This document shows positions 21,783-29,790 of a stretch of 45,321 nt of DNA, one piece after another. A program made the position numbers and the translations under genes. The DNA is from a virus, in IMG/VR virus record IMGVR_UViG_3300030385_000846, positions 4,744-50,064 of that record; one strand, written 5' to 3'. Each line of letters opens with the position of its first letter. Position 1 is the first letter of the stretch. The notes beneath the pieces were generated by a model. It saw only the letters and a program-made list of their open reading frames with translations, had not been told where the DNA came from and ran no database searches.

Positions 21783-23546
21783 ATGAAACGACTTATATTT
21801 GACATAGAAACAAACTCATTAAACCCATCTAAAATTTGGTGCGTGGTTGCAAAAGATATTGACAACGGGCAACTGTACACCTATGGGCCAGATCAAATTC
21901 TGGAAGGATGTGATCTTTTAGAACAAAGTAACTATCTCGTGGGCCATAATATTTCAGGGTTTGATATTCCAGTGATTGAAAGATTAACAGGAAGACAAGT
22001 AGCTAATGGCGATACTAAAGTAGTGGATACTTTGGTATTATCCAGACTTTTTAATCCTACCAGAAGTGGACCCAATGCTCATGCGCTGGCTACATGGGGT
22101 GCGCCTTCACGATTAAACTTCCCTAAGATATCATTTGATGATTATGAGAATTATTCTTTGGAAATGTTGGAGTACTGTATAAGGGACGTTGAACTTAATC
22201 TAGCTGTATTTAAATATTTACAGCAAGAAGGAAAAGGATTCTCTAAAAAGTCTGTTGTTTTAGAGCATGAGGTTTCCAGAATTCTGGATAAGCAGAGGGA
22301 GGATGGGTTTCTTTTAGACCAACAGAAAGCAGATATTCTTTCTGCTGAACTCAGGGAACGACAGGCAGAAATTGAAGAAGAAGTACGGAAAATATTCAAG
22401 CCTAAGATTGAAGAGATAGTTTTAATTCCCAAGCGTAAAAAAGATGGCGTGATTAGCAGGGTTGCTAAAGGAGGAAGACTTACTAATGCTGAATATGATG
22501 AAGCTGTTTCCAGAAATACTTTGGAACCTATAAAAAGGTACAAAACTATAGAGTTTAATTTAGGTTCTAGGTTACAGATAGGAGAATACTTACAAGGGTT
22601 TGGTTGGAAGCCGAAGAAATTCACAGAACATGGTAGACCAATTGTAGATGAGAGAGTTCTTATAGGAGTGAAGGGGATACCAGAAGCTTCTTTAATCGCT
22701 GAATATCTGCTGGTTCAGAAAAGAATTGCTCAAGTAGCTTCTTGGATTGAAGCTGTGGATGAGGACGATAGCAGAGTACATGGGTTTATTAAAAGTACAG
22801 GAGCTATCACTGGTAGAATGACACACATGAAACCTAACATGGCACAGGTTCCTAATATGAACTCGCCGTATGGTAAAGAATGTCGAGAATGCTGGTCTTC
22901 TGAAGAAGGATATAAATTGGTGGGCATAGACGCAAGCGGATTGGAATTGCGTATGCTTGCTCATTACATGAAAGATGAGGATTACATACATGAAATCATT
23001 AATGGAGATATACACACCTCTAATCAAAAATTTGCAGGACTTAAATCAAGAGATCAGGCTAAAACATTCATCTATGCCCTCATATACGGTGCAGGAGATG
23101 GAAAACTTGGTTCTGTGGTTGGAGGAAGTAGAGAAGATGGGAAAAGACTTAGAAGAAATTTTCTCGCTAGTCTTCCATCATTTACAACTCTCAAAAATCG
23201 TGTGTCAGCAGCGGCTCAAAGAGGCTACCTCAAGGGATTAGATGGGAGAAAGATACTTATTCGTAGTGACCATGCTGCACTGAATACATTATTACAAAGT
23301 GCTGGAGCAATCTCCATGAAGGAAGCTCTGGTTAAGTTTGATAAGATCATTAAGGAAAAGAACTACGATGCTAAGTTTGTTGCTAATGTCCATGATGAAT
23401 GGCAACTGGAAGTAAGAGAAGACCAAGCAGATGATGTTGGAAGATGGGGAGTTGAGTGCATTCGTAATGCAGGAAAAGCTTTCCAACTTTTATGTCCTCT
23501 CGATGGTGAATATAAAATAGGAGACAATTGGAGTGAAACACACTAA
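21783..23546 (+). CDS. DNA polymerase, family A (T7 gp5-like)
   Basis: About 587 residues. Proofreading exonuclease: FDIETN (Exo I, residues 5-10) and VGHNISGFD (Exo II, about 54-62). Polymerase: motif A VGIDASGLELR (about 380), motif B RDQAKTFIYALIYGAG (about 427) and motif C VHDEW (about 536). The position equal to E. coli Phe762 is Tyr (KTFIY), as in T7, a residue common in lytic marine phages. I start at the ATG at 21783, six bases past GTTTAAAC; an in-frame ATG at 21768 would add MFKHI. Smaller than T7 gp5 (704 aa); no clear thioredoxin-binding insert was seen. Confidence 0.93.
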   Translation: MKRLIFDIETNSLNPSKIWCVVAKDIDNGQLYTYGPDQILEGCDLLEQSNYLVGHNISGFDIPVIERLTGRQVANGDTKVVDTLVLSRLFNPTRSGPNAHALATWGAPSRLNFPKISFDDYENYSLEMLEYCIRDVELNLAVFKYLQQEGKGFSKKSVVLEHEVSRILDKQREDGFLLDQQKADILSAELRERQAEIEEEVRKIFKPKIEEIVLIPKRKKDGVISRVAKGGRLTNAEYDEAVSRNTLEPIKRYKTIEFNLGSRLQIGEYLQGFGWKPKKFTEHGRPIVDERVLIGVKGIPEASLIAEYLLVQKRIAQVASWIEAVDEDDSRVHGFIKSTGAITGRMTHMKPNMAQVPNMNSPYGKECRECWSSEEGYKLVGIDASGLELRMLAHYMKDEDYIHEIINGDIHTSNQKFAGLKSRDQAKTFIYALIYGAGDGKLGSVVGGSREDGKRLRRNFLASLPSFTTLKNRVSAAAQRGYLKGLDGRKILIRSDHAALNTLLQSAGAISMKEALVKFDKIIKEKNYDAKFVANVHDEWQLEVREDQADDVGRWGVECIRNAGKAFQLLCPLDGEYKIGDNWSETH

Positions 23547-24099
23547 AGTAAAAAATAAAAAATTTGAAGATGGAGAGTGGTGGTACTATGGGCAAGCAGA
23601 TGGAAGACGTAGAGTAGCTGCTCATGTAAAAAAGAACGAAACACGCATGTTTCTTAATGGAAAATATATTCCAAAAACACATCCTTTACATAAGTCTGGA
23701 CGTTATAAAACTTTTGAAGCTGCCGCCTTTTCTTCTCTTTCTCAGTATGAAACAACGACTGAGGGTTATGTTTATCTTATATCTAATCCAGCTTGGAAAG
23801 GATGGATCAAGGTTGGCATGGCTATTGATGCTGAAGACAGGTGTACTCAGTACCAAACCAGTAGTCCTCACAGGGATTATAAATTAGAATATAAAAAATA
23901 TTTTAAAGATAGAAAAGAGTCTGAATTTGAAGCTCATGCTATCTTGAAAAAACATACGAAAAATCATGTGGGGGAATGGTTTAAAGTTTCTTTGAAAAAA
24001 GTTAAACAGGTATTGGAAAACATTGATAGTCTTTCTTCTATTCAACCTCAACCTATTATACACGAGGAACATTATGTCCAAAAAATACTCGACTTCTAA
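23533..24099 (+). CDS. T5orf172 (GIY-YIG superfamily) nuclease-like protein
   Basis: A 188-residue protein starting at GTG, overlapping the polymerase end. The C-terminal half from about residue 77 (GYVYLISN, then WIKVGMAIDAEDRCTQYQTSS) is the T5orf172 pattern, a GIY-YIG relative in which YVYL and the Arg of the R...Y...S/T helix are catalytic-type. The front half has a WYYGQADGRRRVAAHV segment and an NGKYIPKTHPLH segment, perhaps DNA binding. It might be a free-standing homing-type nuclease between replication genes or a phage DNA-processing enzyme. Confidence 0.75.
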   Translation: MKHTKVKNKKFEDGEWWYYGQADGRRRVAAHVKKNETRMFLNGKYIPKTHPLHKSGRYKTFEAAAFSSLSQYETTTEGYVYLISNPAWKGWIKVGMAIDAEDRCTQYQTSSPHRDYKLEYKKYFKDRKESEFEAHAILKKHTKNHVGEWFKVSLKKVKQVLENIDSLSSIQPQPIIHEEHYVQKILDF

Positions 24100-24970
24100 A
24101 AATCTCAGCACAATTGTTGAAGATATTTACGAAACTTTATCTTGTTTGTGTGAATCTGAAGAGTTACAAATTCCAGATGAAGATATTGAAGAGTTTGGTG
24201 AGCGAATAAAAGCAGCATTAAAAAGCTGGTCTAAGCCTCACAAGGAAAGGACTCATCTCCGTATGTCTATTATTGGTAGACCCATGCGTAGACTGTGGTA
24301 CGATTTAAAGAACGGTAATTTAGCCCACAAACGAAATCATCCTTCTGTTTTTATTAAGTTCCTGTATGGACACATCCTAGAAGAACTTGTACTGCTGTTA
24401 GTAAAGCTGTCAGGACATAAGGTAGAAGACGAGCAAAAGGAAATTTCTGTGGACGGTGTTAAAGGACACATGGATTGTAAAATTGACGGGGAAGTAGTGG
24501 ACATTAAGACCGCTTCTTCTTTTGCCTTTAAGAAATTTTCAGATGGGACTCTACATGACGATGATCCTTTCGGGTACATGGCGCAATTATCTGGTTACGA
24601 AACAGCAGAAGGAACAGAGGACGGCGGTTTCTTAGCCATGAACAAAGAAAGTGGAGAGCTTGCCCTGTACCAACCAGGGCCTTTTGTAAAAATAAATATT
24701 AAAGAGAAGATTAAAAGAGTTCGTGAAGTTGAGCTTCTTGACACGCCGCCAGTAAAGTGTTATAATCCAATACCTGATGGTAAGCGTGGGAACATGAAAT
24801 TACCCAGAGGGTGCGTCTATTGTCCTTATAAGATAGAGTGTCATTCAGATGCTAATAATGGTCAGGGATTGAGGGCATTCCAGTATTCTACAGGATTGAA
24901 ATATTTTACTAGGCTTGTCTCTATGCCTAAAGTTTTAGAGGTTACTTTTCGTGAACGCCAGAAAGTCTAA
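24074..24970 (+). CDS. RecB-like PD-(D/E)XK exonuclease (T7 gp6 role)
   Basis: About 298 residues from the ATG at 24074 (MSKKYSTSKNLSTIVED); preceded by GAGGAAC. The nuclease core is GHMDCKIDGEVVDIKTAS (about 130-150), with D, D and E-V-V-D-I-K in PD-(D/E)XK form. A CVYCPYKIEC cluster (about 247-256) resembles the Fe-S-type Cys set of Cas4 and AddB enzymes. Predicted to degrade host DNA and process recombination ends. A perfect consensus promoter lies inside the gene. Overlaps both neighbours. Confidence 0.82.
   Translation: MSKKYSTSKNLSTIVEDIYETLSCLCESEELQIPDEDIEEFGERIKAALKSWSKPHKERTHLRMSIIGRPMRRLWYDLKNGNLAHKRNHPSVFIKFLYGHILEELVLLLVKLSGHKVEDEQKEISVDGVKGHMDCKIDGEVVDIKTASSFAFKKFSDGTLHDDDPFGYMAQLSGYETAEGTEDGGFLAMNKESGELALYQPGPFVKINIKEKIKRVREVELLDTPPVKCYNPIPDGKRGNMKLPRGCVYCPYKIECHSDANNGQGLRAFQYSTGLKYFTRLVSMPKVLEVTFRERQKV
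24738..24766 (+). promoter_or_regulatory. Perfect consensus sigma70 promoter inside exonuclease gene
   Basis: TTGACA (24738-24743), 17 bases, TATAAT (24761-24766): both boxes exact and spacing optimal. It would drive the 107-aa gene, endonuclease I, DUF3310 and the ribonucleotide reductase. Codon needs of the gene do not obviously force both boxes, so selection is likely. Confidence 0.75.
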
Positions 24971-25274
24971 AAGAATTACTCGTCACATGAAGACACTTCT
25001 TATCGAATGGATAAAGACATTGTTGCCAGAGGAAGAAGCTGCTAAGGTTTCGCTACAAAACATACAACATTTAATGCCAAGAGAGCAGCACTATTTTGCA
25101 GACAACAGAATTTATTTAAATTCTTATTCTCCCAAATGGATTAAAAACGGAATTAAAAGAATACTTAAACAATATCCTGATACGGAAATTGAAATGATAA
25201 CAATGGAAAAAATATTATGGACGATGAAACAGAAGTCAAGATACCAGAAGATCCCTCCTTACAAAGCATTGTAA
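24951..25274 (+). CDS. Conserved phage protein (107 aa)
   Basis: Starts at GTG (MNARKSKRITRHMKTLLIEW), overlapping the exonuclease end by 20 bases; an ATG at 24987 is a lesser option. The body EEEAAKVSLQNIQHLMPREQHYFADNR is recognisable from other T7-like marine phages. Basic and helical; function unknown. Confidence 0.6.
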   Translation: MNARKSKRITRHMKTLLIEWIKTLLPEEEAAKVSLQNIQHLMPREQHYFADNRIYLNSYSPKWIKNGIKRILKQYPDTEIEMITMEKILWTMKQKSRYQKIPPYKAL

Positions 25275-25396
25275 TTGCTTTAGCAGGGTTCTTGATGTCT
25301 GGAGGGAAGCTGACTGCTTTATCAGACGAGGTTTTATTTGATCTTGATAAAGCAGTTTCAATAGAGTTAAAAGACAGACAAGGACATATCCATTAA
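25217..25396 (+). CDS. Small hypothetical protein (59 aa)
   Basis: Starts MDDETEVKIPEDPSLQSIVI inside the end of the previous gene. Contains a short hydrophobic helix (IVIALAGFLM) and a C-terminal LSDEVLFDLDKAVSIELKDR. Its stop lies within the first codons of endonuclease I, which has no normal start. The two could be joined by a +1 frameshift at CAT-TAA. Confidence 0.5.
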   Translation: MDDETEVKIPEDPSLQSIVIALAGFLMSGGKLTALSDEVLFDLDKAVSIELKDRQGHIH

Positions 25397-25793
25397 AAGA
25401 AAACCAAGAAAAATAAGACCTCAATACGATTCCAGATGGGAAGCTAGTCTGCATGAGGATCTTTTAAAATCCTGGCAACATCATGGGGATAAGGTTCATT
25501 ACATTATTGAACATAATTACGAGCCTGACTTTATCAAGTCATTTGATAACGAGACAATACTACTAGAAGCAAAGGGAAGGTTTTGGGATTTTGCAGAATA
25601 CAGTAAGTACAAGTGGATACAGAAGGCGTTACCGGAAAACACTGAACTAGTATTCTTGTTCTCTAATTCTAATGCTCCTATGCCTCAAGCCAAGCGCCGT
25701 AAGGATGGGACTAAACGAAGCCATGCTGAATGGGCAGAGACTAATGGGTTCCGGTGGTTTACCGAACAAACATTACCAAAAGAATGGAGATGA
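25392..25793 (+). CDS. Endonuclease I, Holliday junction resolvase (T7 gp3-like), non-standard start
   Basis: About 133 residues. Resolves branched DNA and helps break down host DNA. SRWEASLHEDLLKSW, then NYEPDF, then LLEAKGRFWD and YSKYKWI correspond to the gp3 catalytic set (E, D, E-x-K); the tail with FRWFTEQTLPKEW also matches gp3. In frame, the last stop upstream is TAA at 25368-25370 and no ATG, GTG or TTG occurs before the catalytic core. I suggest ATT at 25392, seven bases after AAGGA; ATA at 25386 is an alternative, as is a +1 frameshift from the preceding ORF at its stop codon. A base-level error is also possible. Confidence 0.82.
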   Translation: MKRKPRKIRPQYDSRWEASLHEDLLKSWQHHGDKVHYIIEHNYEPDFIKSFDNETILLEAKGRFWDFAEYSKYKWIQKALPENTELVFLFSNSNAPMPQAKRRKDGTKRSHAEWAETNGFRWFTEQTLPKEWR

Positions 25794-25795
25794 TA

Positions 25796-26122
25796 ATGTT
25801 AGATAGTGATTTAATGATTACAAATGATAAACCATATTCATACAAATTTAATGAAGATGAGTGGATAAGAAACATTCAAAAATATATTGATATGACTTAT
25901 ACAGCACACTATGGGAACGGAAGATATCAGGCAACTGATATGATAATTGATGCGGGACATGGTGAAGGTTTTTGTATTGGAAATATTATGAAATATGCCA
26001 TGCGGTATGGGAAGAAAGGAAATCAAAATAAAGATGCGGAATTTAAAAAGAATTCTGAACTATTAAAAATTATCCACTATGCTATCATTGCTTTATATTT
26101 AAACGAGAAAGCTGATGGTTGA
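25796..26122 (+). CDS. DUF3310 family protein
   Basis: About 108 residues from ATG 25796 (six bases after GGAG). Recognised by QATDMIIDAGHGEGFCIGNIMKYAMRYGKKG and the following LLKIIHYAI helix, the family's GFCxGNxxKYxxRYGxK pattern. Known in many phages near nucleotide and replication genes; biochemical role not established. In-frame ATG at 25790 is a minor alternative. Confidence 0.82.
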   Translation: MLDSDLMITNDKPYSYKFNEDEWIRNIQKYIDMTYTAHYGNGRYQATDMIIDAGHGEGFCIGNIMKYAMRYGKKGNQNKDAEFKKNSELLKIIHYAIIALYLNEKADG

Positions 26123-26270
26123 ATGGGATAGAAAAGTTGAAAGAAGGGTGGGATTTTTGAGAAGAAAAAAAGCAAAACAAAGTTCTAAAAACAAGAGACT
26201 AAACAGGCAGAAGAAAGACGAATCGAAATACAAAGATGTGCTAAATTTAGAAGAAGAAGATGAACATTGA
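26115..26270 (+). CDS. Small basic protein (51 aa)
   Basis: ATG overlaps the DUF3310 stop. MVEWDRKVERRVGFLRRKKAK is followed by Lys/Arg-rich repeats and an acidic LEEEDEH end. Its last 11 bases overlap the reductase start. No function recognised. Confidence 0.5.
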   Translation: MVEWDRKVERRVGFLRRKKAKQSSKNKRLNRQKKDESKYKDVLNLEEEDEH

Positions 26271-28167
26271 GTTGCCTACTAATTACCAGCAGTTTATACA
26301 CTTGAGCCGCTATGCCAGATGGAACGAAGAGAAAGGAAGAAGAGAAACATGGGATGAAACGGTTGGCAGATATTTTAACTTCTTTGAAAAGCATTTAAAA
26401 GAAAACCATAGTATCCCTATAAAAAATATACGGACTACTTTAGAAGAAGCTGTCCTTAATCTGGACATTATGCCAAGCATGAGGTCTTTAATGTCAGCAG
26501 GGAAGGCCCTTGAACGTGACCATGTAGCAGGATTCAACTGTAGTTATGTAGCTGTAGATTCACCAAGGGCTTTTGATGAGGCTCTTTATATACTCATGTG
26601 TGGCACTGGCGTTGGATTCAGCGTTGAAAGACAGTACGTTAATAAACTTCCTGATTTACCAGAAGAACTATTTGATACAGATACAATTATAAAAGTAGCT
26701 GATTCTAAAATAGGTTGGGCAAAAGCATACAAAGAACTTCTTTCATTGCTTTACTCAGGGCAAATACCTAAATGGGACGTATCCAATGTTCGCCCTCATG
26801 GAGCCAGATTAAAAACTTTCGGAGGACGAGCCAGCGGTCCCGCCCCTTTAGAAGACTTGTTCAGATTTACAATTAATCTTTTTAAAGATGCCATTTTTAT
26901 AGGGCATCGTAAACTGGTTTCTATTGCTTGTCACGATTTGATGTGTAAAGTAGCAGAAGTTGTGGTTGTTGGCGGTGTAAGAAGGTCTGCACTCATATCC
27001 TTGTCCAACCTCTCAGATGAGCGTATGAGAAACGCTAAGAGTGGTGCATGGTGGGAAGACAACCAGCAACGAGCTTTATCGAATAATTCAGTAGCTTATA
27101 CAGGTTCAATAGAGATGGGCGCATTTATAAAAGAATGGGTATCTCTTTATGAAAGTAAAAGTGGGGAGAGGGGGATCTTCAATAGGCAAGCAGCAGAGAA
27201 ACAAGCTGCCAGAAACGGCAGGAGAGAAGAGTATAAAGATTTTGGAACTAACCCCTGTAGTGAGATTATTCTACGCAACAAGCAGTTCTGTAATTTAACA
27301 GAAGTTGTTGTCAGAGAGAACGATACTTTTGAAACTCTTAGTAACAAGATAAAGCTGGCTACTATTCTTGGTACATTTCAAGCTACGCTCACAAACTTCA
27401 GATACTTGAGCAAGGCTTGGCACAACAATACAAAGGAAGAAGCTTTGCTTGGTGTGTCCCTTACTGGAATACTGGACAATAAAAACATGGTTAATGGTAA
27501 TATAAAAATTGATCAGTTAAAGGATGTTGCCGTATCTGAAAATAAAACATGGGCTAAAAAATTAGGCATTAATCAGGCGGTAGCTATAACTTGTGTTAAA
27601 CCAAGCGGCACTGTAAGTCAATTAGTTAATAGCTCATCAGGGATACACACAAGGCATAGTCCTTATTATTTAAGGACGATCAGGGCTGACAAGAAAGACC
27701 CTTTAGCACAGCTTATGGTGGATGAAGGAGTGTACCATGAAGACGATACAACGAAACCAGACCATACCCTTGTATTTTATTTTCCTATTAAGGCTCCTAA
27801 AAATGCAATTACAAGGGAACATTTATCAGCTATCGAACACTTGGAACTTTGGAAAACATATCAAAATAAGTGGTGCGAACATAAACCTTCTGTAACTATA
27901 TCAGTTAAAGAAGATGAATGGTTGGAAGTAGGGGCATGGGTTTATAAGAATTTTGAAGAGGTATCGGGAATTTCATTTCTTCCTTATGCAGACCATTCAT
28001 ATAAACAAGCACCTTACCAGGAGATAACATATCAAGAATATAAAGAGTGGTTAAAGAAGACTACTACTTTTGTTGATTGGTCTTTGTTACCTAACTATGA
28101 GACAGAAGATATGACAGAGAACACGAAAGAGCTTGCTTGTTCTGTAGGGACATGTGAAATAATATAG
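26260..28167 (+). CDS. Adenosylcobalamin-dependent (class II) ribonucleotide reductase
   Basis: A 635-residue monomeric-type enzyme reducing ribonucleoside triphosphates to deoxy forms for phage DNA synthesis, needing vitamin B12 coenzyme. Landmarks: MPSMRSLMSAGKAL, NCSYVAVD, CGTGVGFS, GGRASGP, HDLMC, VVVGGVRRSALISL, the active-site NPCSEI near residue 330 with a CNL following, KPSGTVSQL, and a C-terminal redox pair CSVGTC (about 628-633). This pattern fits the Lactobacillus-type (RTPR) branch. Slightly shorter than cellular relatives (about 740 aa). The host must make or import cobalamin, which is taken up through TonB-dependent receptors in many Gram-negatives. Confidence 0.92.
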   Translation: MNIELPTNYQQFIHLSRYARWNEEKGRRETWDETVGRYFNFFEKHLKENHSIPIKNIRTTLEEAVLNLDIMPSMRSLMSAGKALERDHVAGFNCSYVAVDSPRAFDEALYILMCGTGVGFSVERQYVNKLPDLPEELFDTDTIIKVADSKIGWAKAYKELLSLLYSGQIPKWDVSNVRPHGARLKTFGGRASGPAPLEDLFRFTINLFKDAIFIGHRKLVSIACHDLMCKVAEVVVVGGVRRSALISLSNLSDERMRNAKSGAWWEDNQQRALSNNSVAYTGSIEMGAFIKEWVSLYESKSGERGIFNRQAAEKQAARNGRREEYKDFGTNPCSEIILRNKQFCNLTEVVVRENDTFETLSNKIKLATILGTFQATLTNFRYLSKAWHNNTKEEALLGVSLTGILDNKNMVNGNIKIDQLKDVAVSENKTWAKKLGINQAVAITCVKPSGTVSQLVNSSSGIHTRHSPYYLRTIRADKKDPLAQLMVDEGVYHEDDTTKPDHTLVFYFPIKAPKNAITREHLSAIEHLELWKTYQNKWCEHKPSVTISVKEDEWLEVGAWVYKNFEEVSGISFLPYADHSYKQAPYQEITYQEYKEWLKKTTTFVDWSLLPNYETEDMTENTKELACSVGTCEII

Positions 28168-28178
28168 GAGATTTTACT

Positions 28179-28352
28179 GTGGAGATACGCGCTAAACTTA
28201 AAGATTTAATAAAAGACTACGAAGAATTACAAGAAGACCGCAGGATAGAACTACGCATGTACAAGGTACGTTGGATATGGTATCACACTATTCTGGCAAT
28301 TGAATTGTTTTTAGTTATACTTTTATTGTTTGGATTATTTATAAAATTATGA
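28179..28352 (+). CDS. Small single-pass membrane protein (57 aa)
   Basis: GTG start with AGGAG eight bases before it. A charged coiled-coil start (MEIRAKLKDLIKDYEELQED) is followed by one membrane helix (AIELFLVILLLFGLFI). Overlaps the next gene as ATGA. Possibly acts with lysis or superinfection functions; not recognised. Confidence 0.5.
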   Translation: MEIRAKLKDLIKDYEELQEDRRIELRMYKVRWIWYHTILAIELFLVILLLFGLFIKL

Positions 28353-28573
28353 ACGAGATGAAAAGTAAAGAAGGAAATATTTTATCGTTCAGAATTTTGA
28401 TTGATTCAAAAGGAAACCTTATCACTGAATTAAGCGGCTTGTTAGAAAAGGACGCTCGTAAAATCTTTAACAAGGATGATCTTCCTATTATGGAAAAGAT
28501 AATAAGAGAAGGAAGAATTAAACTAGAACCGTTACATGTTTTTCTTGAAAACGAATTGGACAGTTTCAAATGA
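28349..28573 (+). CDS. Hypothetical protein (74 aa)
   Basis: MNEMKSKEGNILSFRILIDS with a strand-rich first half and a helical charged second half (LLEKDARKIFNKDDLPIMEKII). ATGA overlaps both ends. Function unknown. Confidence 0.5.
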   Translation: MNEMKSKEGNILSFRILIDSKGNLITELSGLLEKDARKIFNKDDLPIMEKIIREGRIKLEPLHVFLENELDSFK

Positions 28574-28803
28574 TTAGAATAAGAGCCAGATATTTACACG
28601 CGATTGAAAGTGCAACTAATGTCACTATAGGATATTTAATTAATTTAGTATTAGTGCAAATCTTATTACATATGTTAGGCTATGAAATCAGGCTACAGGA
28701 AAACGCCATGATGGGACTAATTTTAGCTTGTGTAGCTTTTGTAAGGGGTTATTGGGTCAGACGAATATTCAACTTTATTGTTTATGAAGTTTATAAAAAA
28801 TGA
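28570..28803 (+). CDS. Two-pass membrane protein (77 aa)
   Basis: Resembles DUF7220-type small phage membrane proteins: a first helix VTIGYLINLVLVQILLHMLGY, a loop, and a second helix MMGLILACVAFVRGYWV ending with a basic tail. ATGA overlaps with both neighbours. Location in the host inner membrane is expected; role unknown. Confidence 0.6.
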   Translation: MIRIRARYLHAIESATNVTIGYLINLVLVQILLHMLGYEIRLQENAMMGLILACVAFVRGYWVRRIFNFIVYEVYKK

Positions 28804-29054
28804 AAGTTGTTGAAGTAAAATGGAATGACGCTTGGATAGATACGGATGATTTCACCAAAGAGAAAGCCAAGAAGCTGACTCCTGTTGTGCGATCAACTAT
28901 TGGTTTTCTGGTTGCTGAAAATTCTAAAGCTCTTGTTTTGTGTACAGACTATTTTGAAAAGGATACAAAAACAATTAATACCCCTATGGTTATTCCGGTT
29001 GAAATGATTTTAGAATATTGGGAATATGAAATAGTTGAGAAAGAGAATCTTTAA
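28800..29054 (+). CDS. Conserved small phage protein (84 aa)
   Basis: Starts MKVVEVKWNDAWIDTDDFTKE, with RSTIGFLVAENSKALVLCTDYF and VIPVEMILEYWEYEI. This style occurs in phage proteins of unknown function from many marine phages. Last gene of the rightward unit. Its stop shares bases with the stop of the convergent leftward gene. Confidence 0.6.
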   Translation: MKVVEVKWNDAWIDTDDFTKEKAKKLTPVVRSTIGFLVAENSKALVLCTDYFEKDTKTINTPMVIPVEMILEYWEYEIVEKENL

Positions 29055-29254
29055 AAGTAAGGCCTCCTATCTTCAATGCCCCACCAAATGTTAGGCTGAC
29101 ATTGCCACTTATCTTTCATTATACGAACATTAATATATCCTTGTGGACAGTCCCAAGGCTGTGAATGAGTTCCCATCCACTCTGGTTTTAATACAAAGCC
29201 AGAAGAACAAGAAAGCTGTGTTAAAGATATTAAAACTATAATATATTTATTCAT
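29051..29254 (-). CDS. Possible small lipoprotein (67 aa), spanin candidate
   Basis: N-terminal signal MNKYIIVLISLTQLSC with a Cys at residue 16 suggests an outer-membrane lipoprotein, though the lipobox (QLSC) is weak. The body has two further Cys (WDCPQGY, WQCQPNIW) that could form a disulfide. Its place at the end of the lysis block makes a small outer spanin (Rz1-like) possible, but the Pro content is low. Overlaps the upstream gene (ATGAATAA). Confidence 0.45.
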   Translation of the reverse strand: MNKYIIVLISLTQLSCSSGFVLKPEWMGTHSQPWDCPQGYINVRIMKDKWQCQPNIWWGIEDRRPYF

Positions 29255-29444
29255 TATCCCACGAGACTTCTCCTTTTAGGCTTACAATTCCAGCCGACTT
29301 TAATCCCCACCAATTTGTATTGCGTTCAGCCTTTACAATCCATACATCCTTTTCAGACACAGAAGTACATATATTGTATCTTCTTTTATTCTTTATGGCT
29401 TTTTTAATGGCTAATTCAATAGCTTGATCCTTGGTCACTATCAT
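29247..29444 (-). CDS. Hypothetical protein (65 aa)
   Basis: MIVTKDQAIELAIKKAIKNK begins with a helix followed by strands (DVWIVKAERN, AGIVSLKGEVSWD). Small alpha-beta protein with no recognised family. In the lysis block, overlapping the lipoprotein-like gene. Confidence 0.5.
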   Translation of the reverse strand: MIVTKDQAIELAIKKAIKNKRRYNICTSVSEKDVWIVKAERNTNWWGLKSAGIVSLKGEVSWDNE

Positions 29445-29452
29445 CTTTTAAG

Positions 29453-29611
29453 TTAAGTCCTAGCCCTGCCCCTCTTTCCACTAGGTCGCAGCTTAGAGAG
29501 CGTCTGAGATAGGTTAGCTTGTCGCTTGGTTCTAGTTGAAGAGTTGCTTTCCTTCATATTAGCTAACTGATAATCCATAAAGTCTAAATGCCAATTCGAT
29601 TTTTTAGCCAT
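29453..29611 (-). CDS. Small basic protein with shared NWHLDFMDYQL start (52 aa)
   Basis: MAKKSNWHLDFMDYQLANMK is nearly identical to the start of the early gene at 12908 (MAPKNWHLDFMDYQLNNMK), including a run of 29 identical bases, while the remainder is unrelated: a basic tail (SSTRTKRQANL...LRPSGKRGRART). ATG overlaps the upstream stop as TAATG. Function unknown; the tail could bind nucleic acid or the membrane surface. Confidence 0.6.
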   Translation of the reverse strand: MAKKSNWHLDFMDYQLANMKESNSSTRTKRQANLSQTLSKLRPSGKRGRART

Positions 29612-29790
29612 TATTTTTTATCCTTACAACATTTTCCTTTAGCCTTACCATTCTTCTGATACCACATCATCCACTTCCTGACTGCCCATGCAGTTGATAC
29701 CCACACAGCAGTCACCACAATAAACACCATCCACAATGAAAGGGCATGGTCTATAATAGTGTTGAACCAGTTGTAAAGCTCTTTTATCAT
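29611..29790 (-). CDS. Single-pass membrane protein, lysis accessory candidate (59 aa)
   Basis: MIKELYNWFNTIIDHALSLW leads into a membrane helix (MVFIVVTAVWVSTAWAV) and a basic tail ending CCKDKK. ATG overlaps the holin stop. Could be an antiholin, a second small holin or a spanin-like part. Confidence 0.5.
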   Translation of the reverse strand: MIKELYNWFNTIIDHALSLWMVFIVVTAVWVSTAWAVRKWMMWYQKNGKAKGKCCKDKK

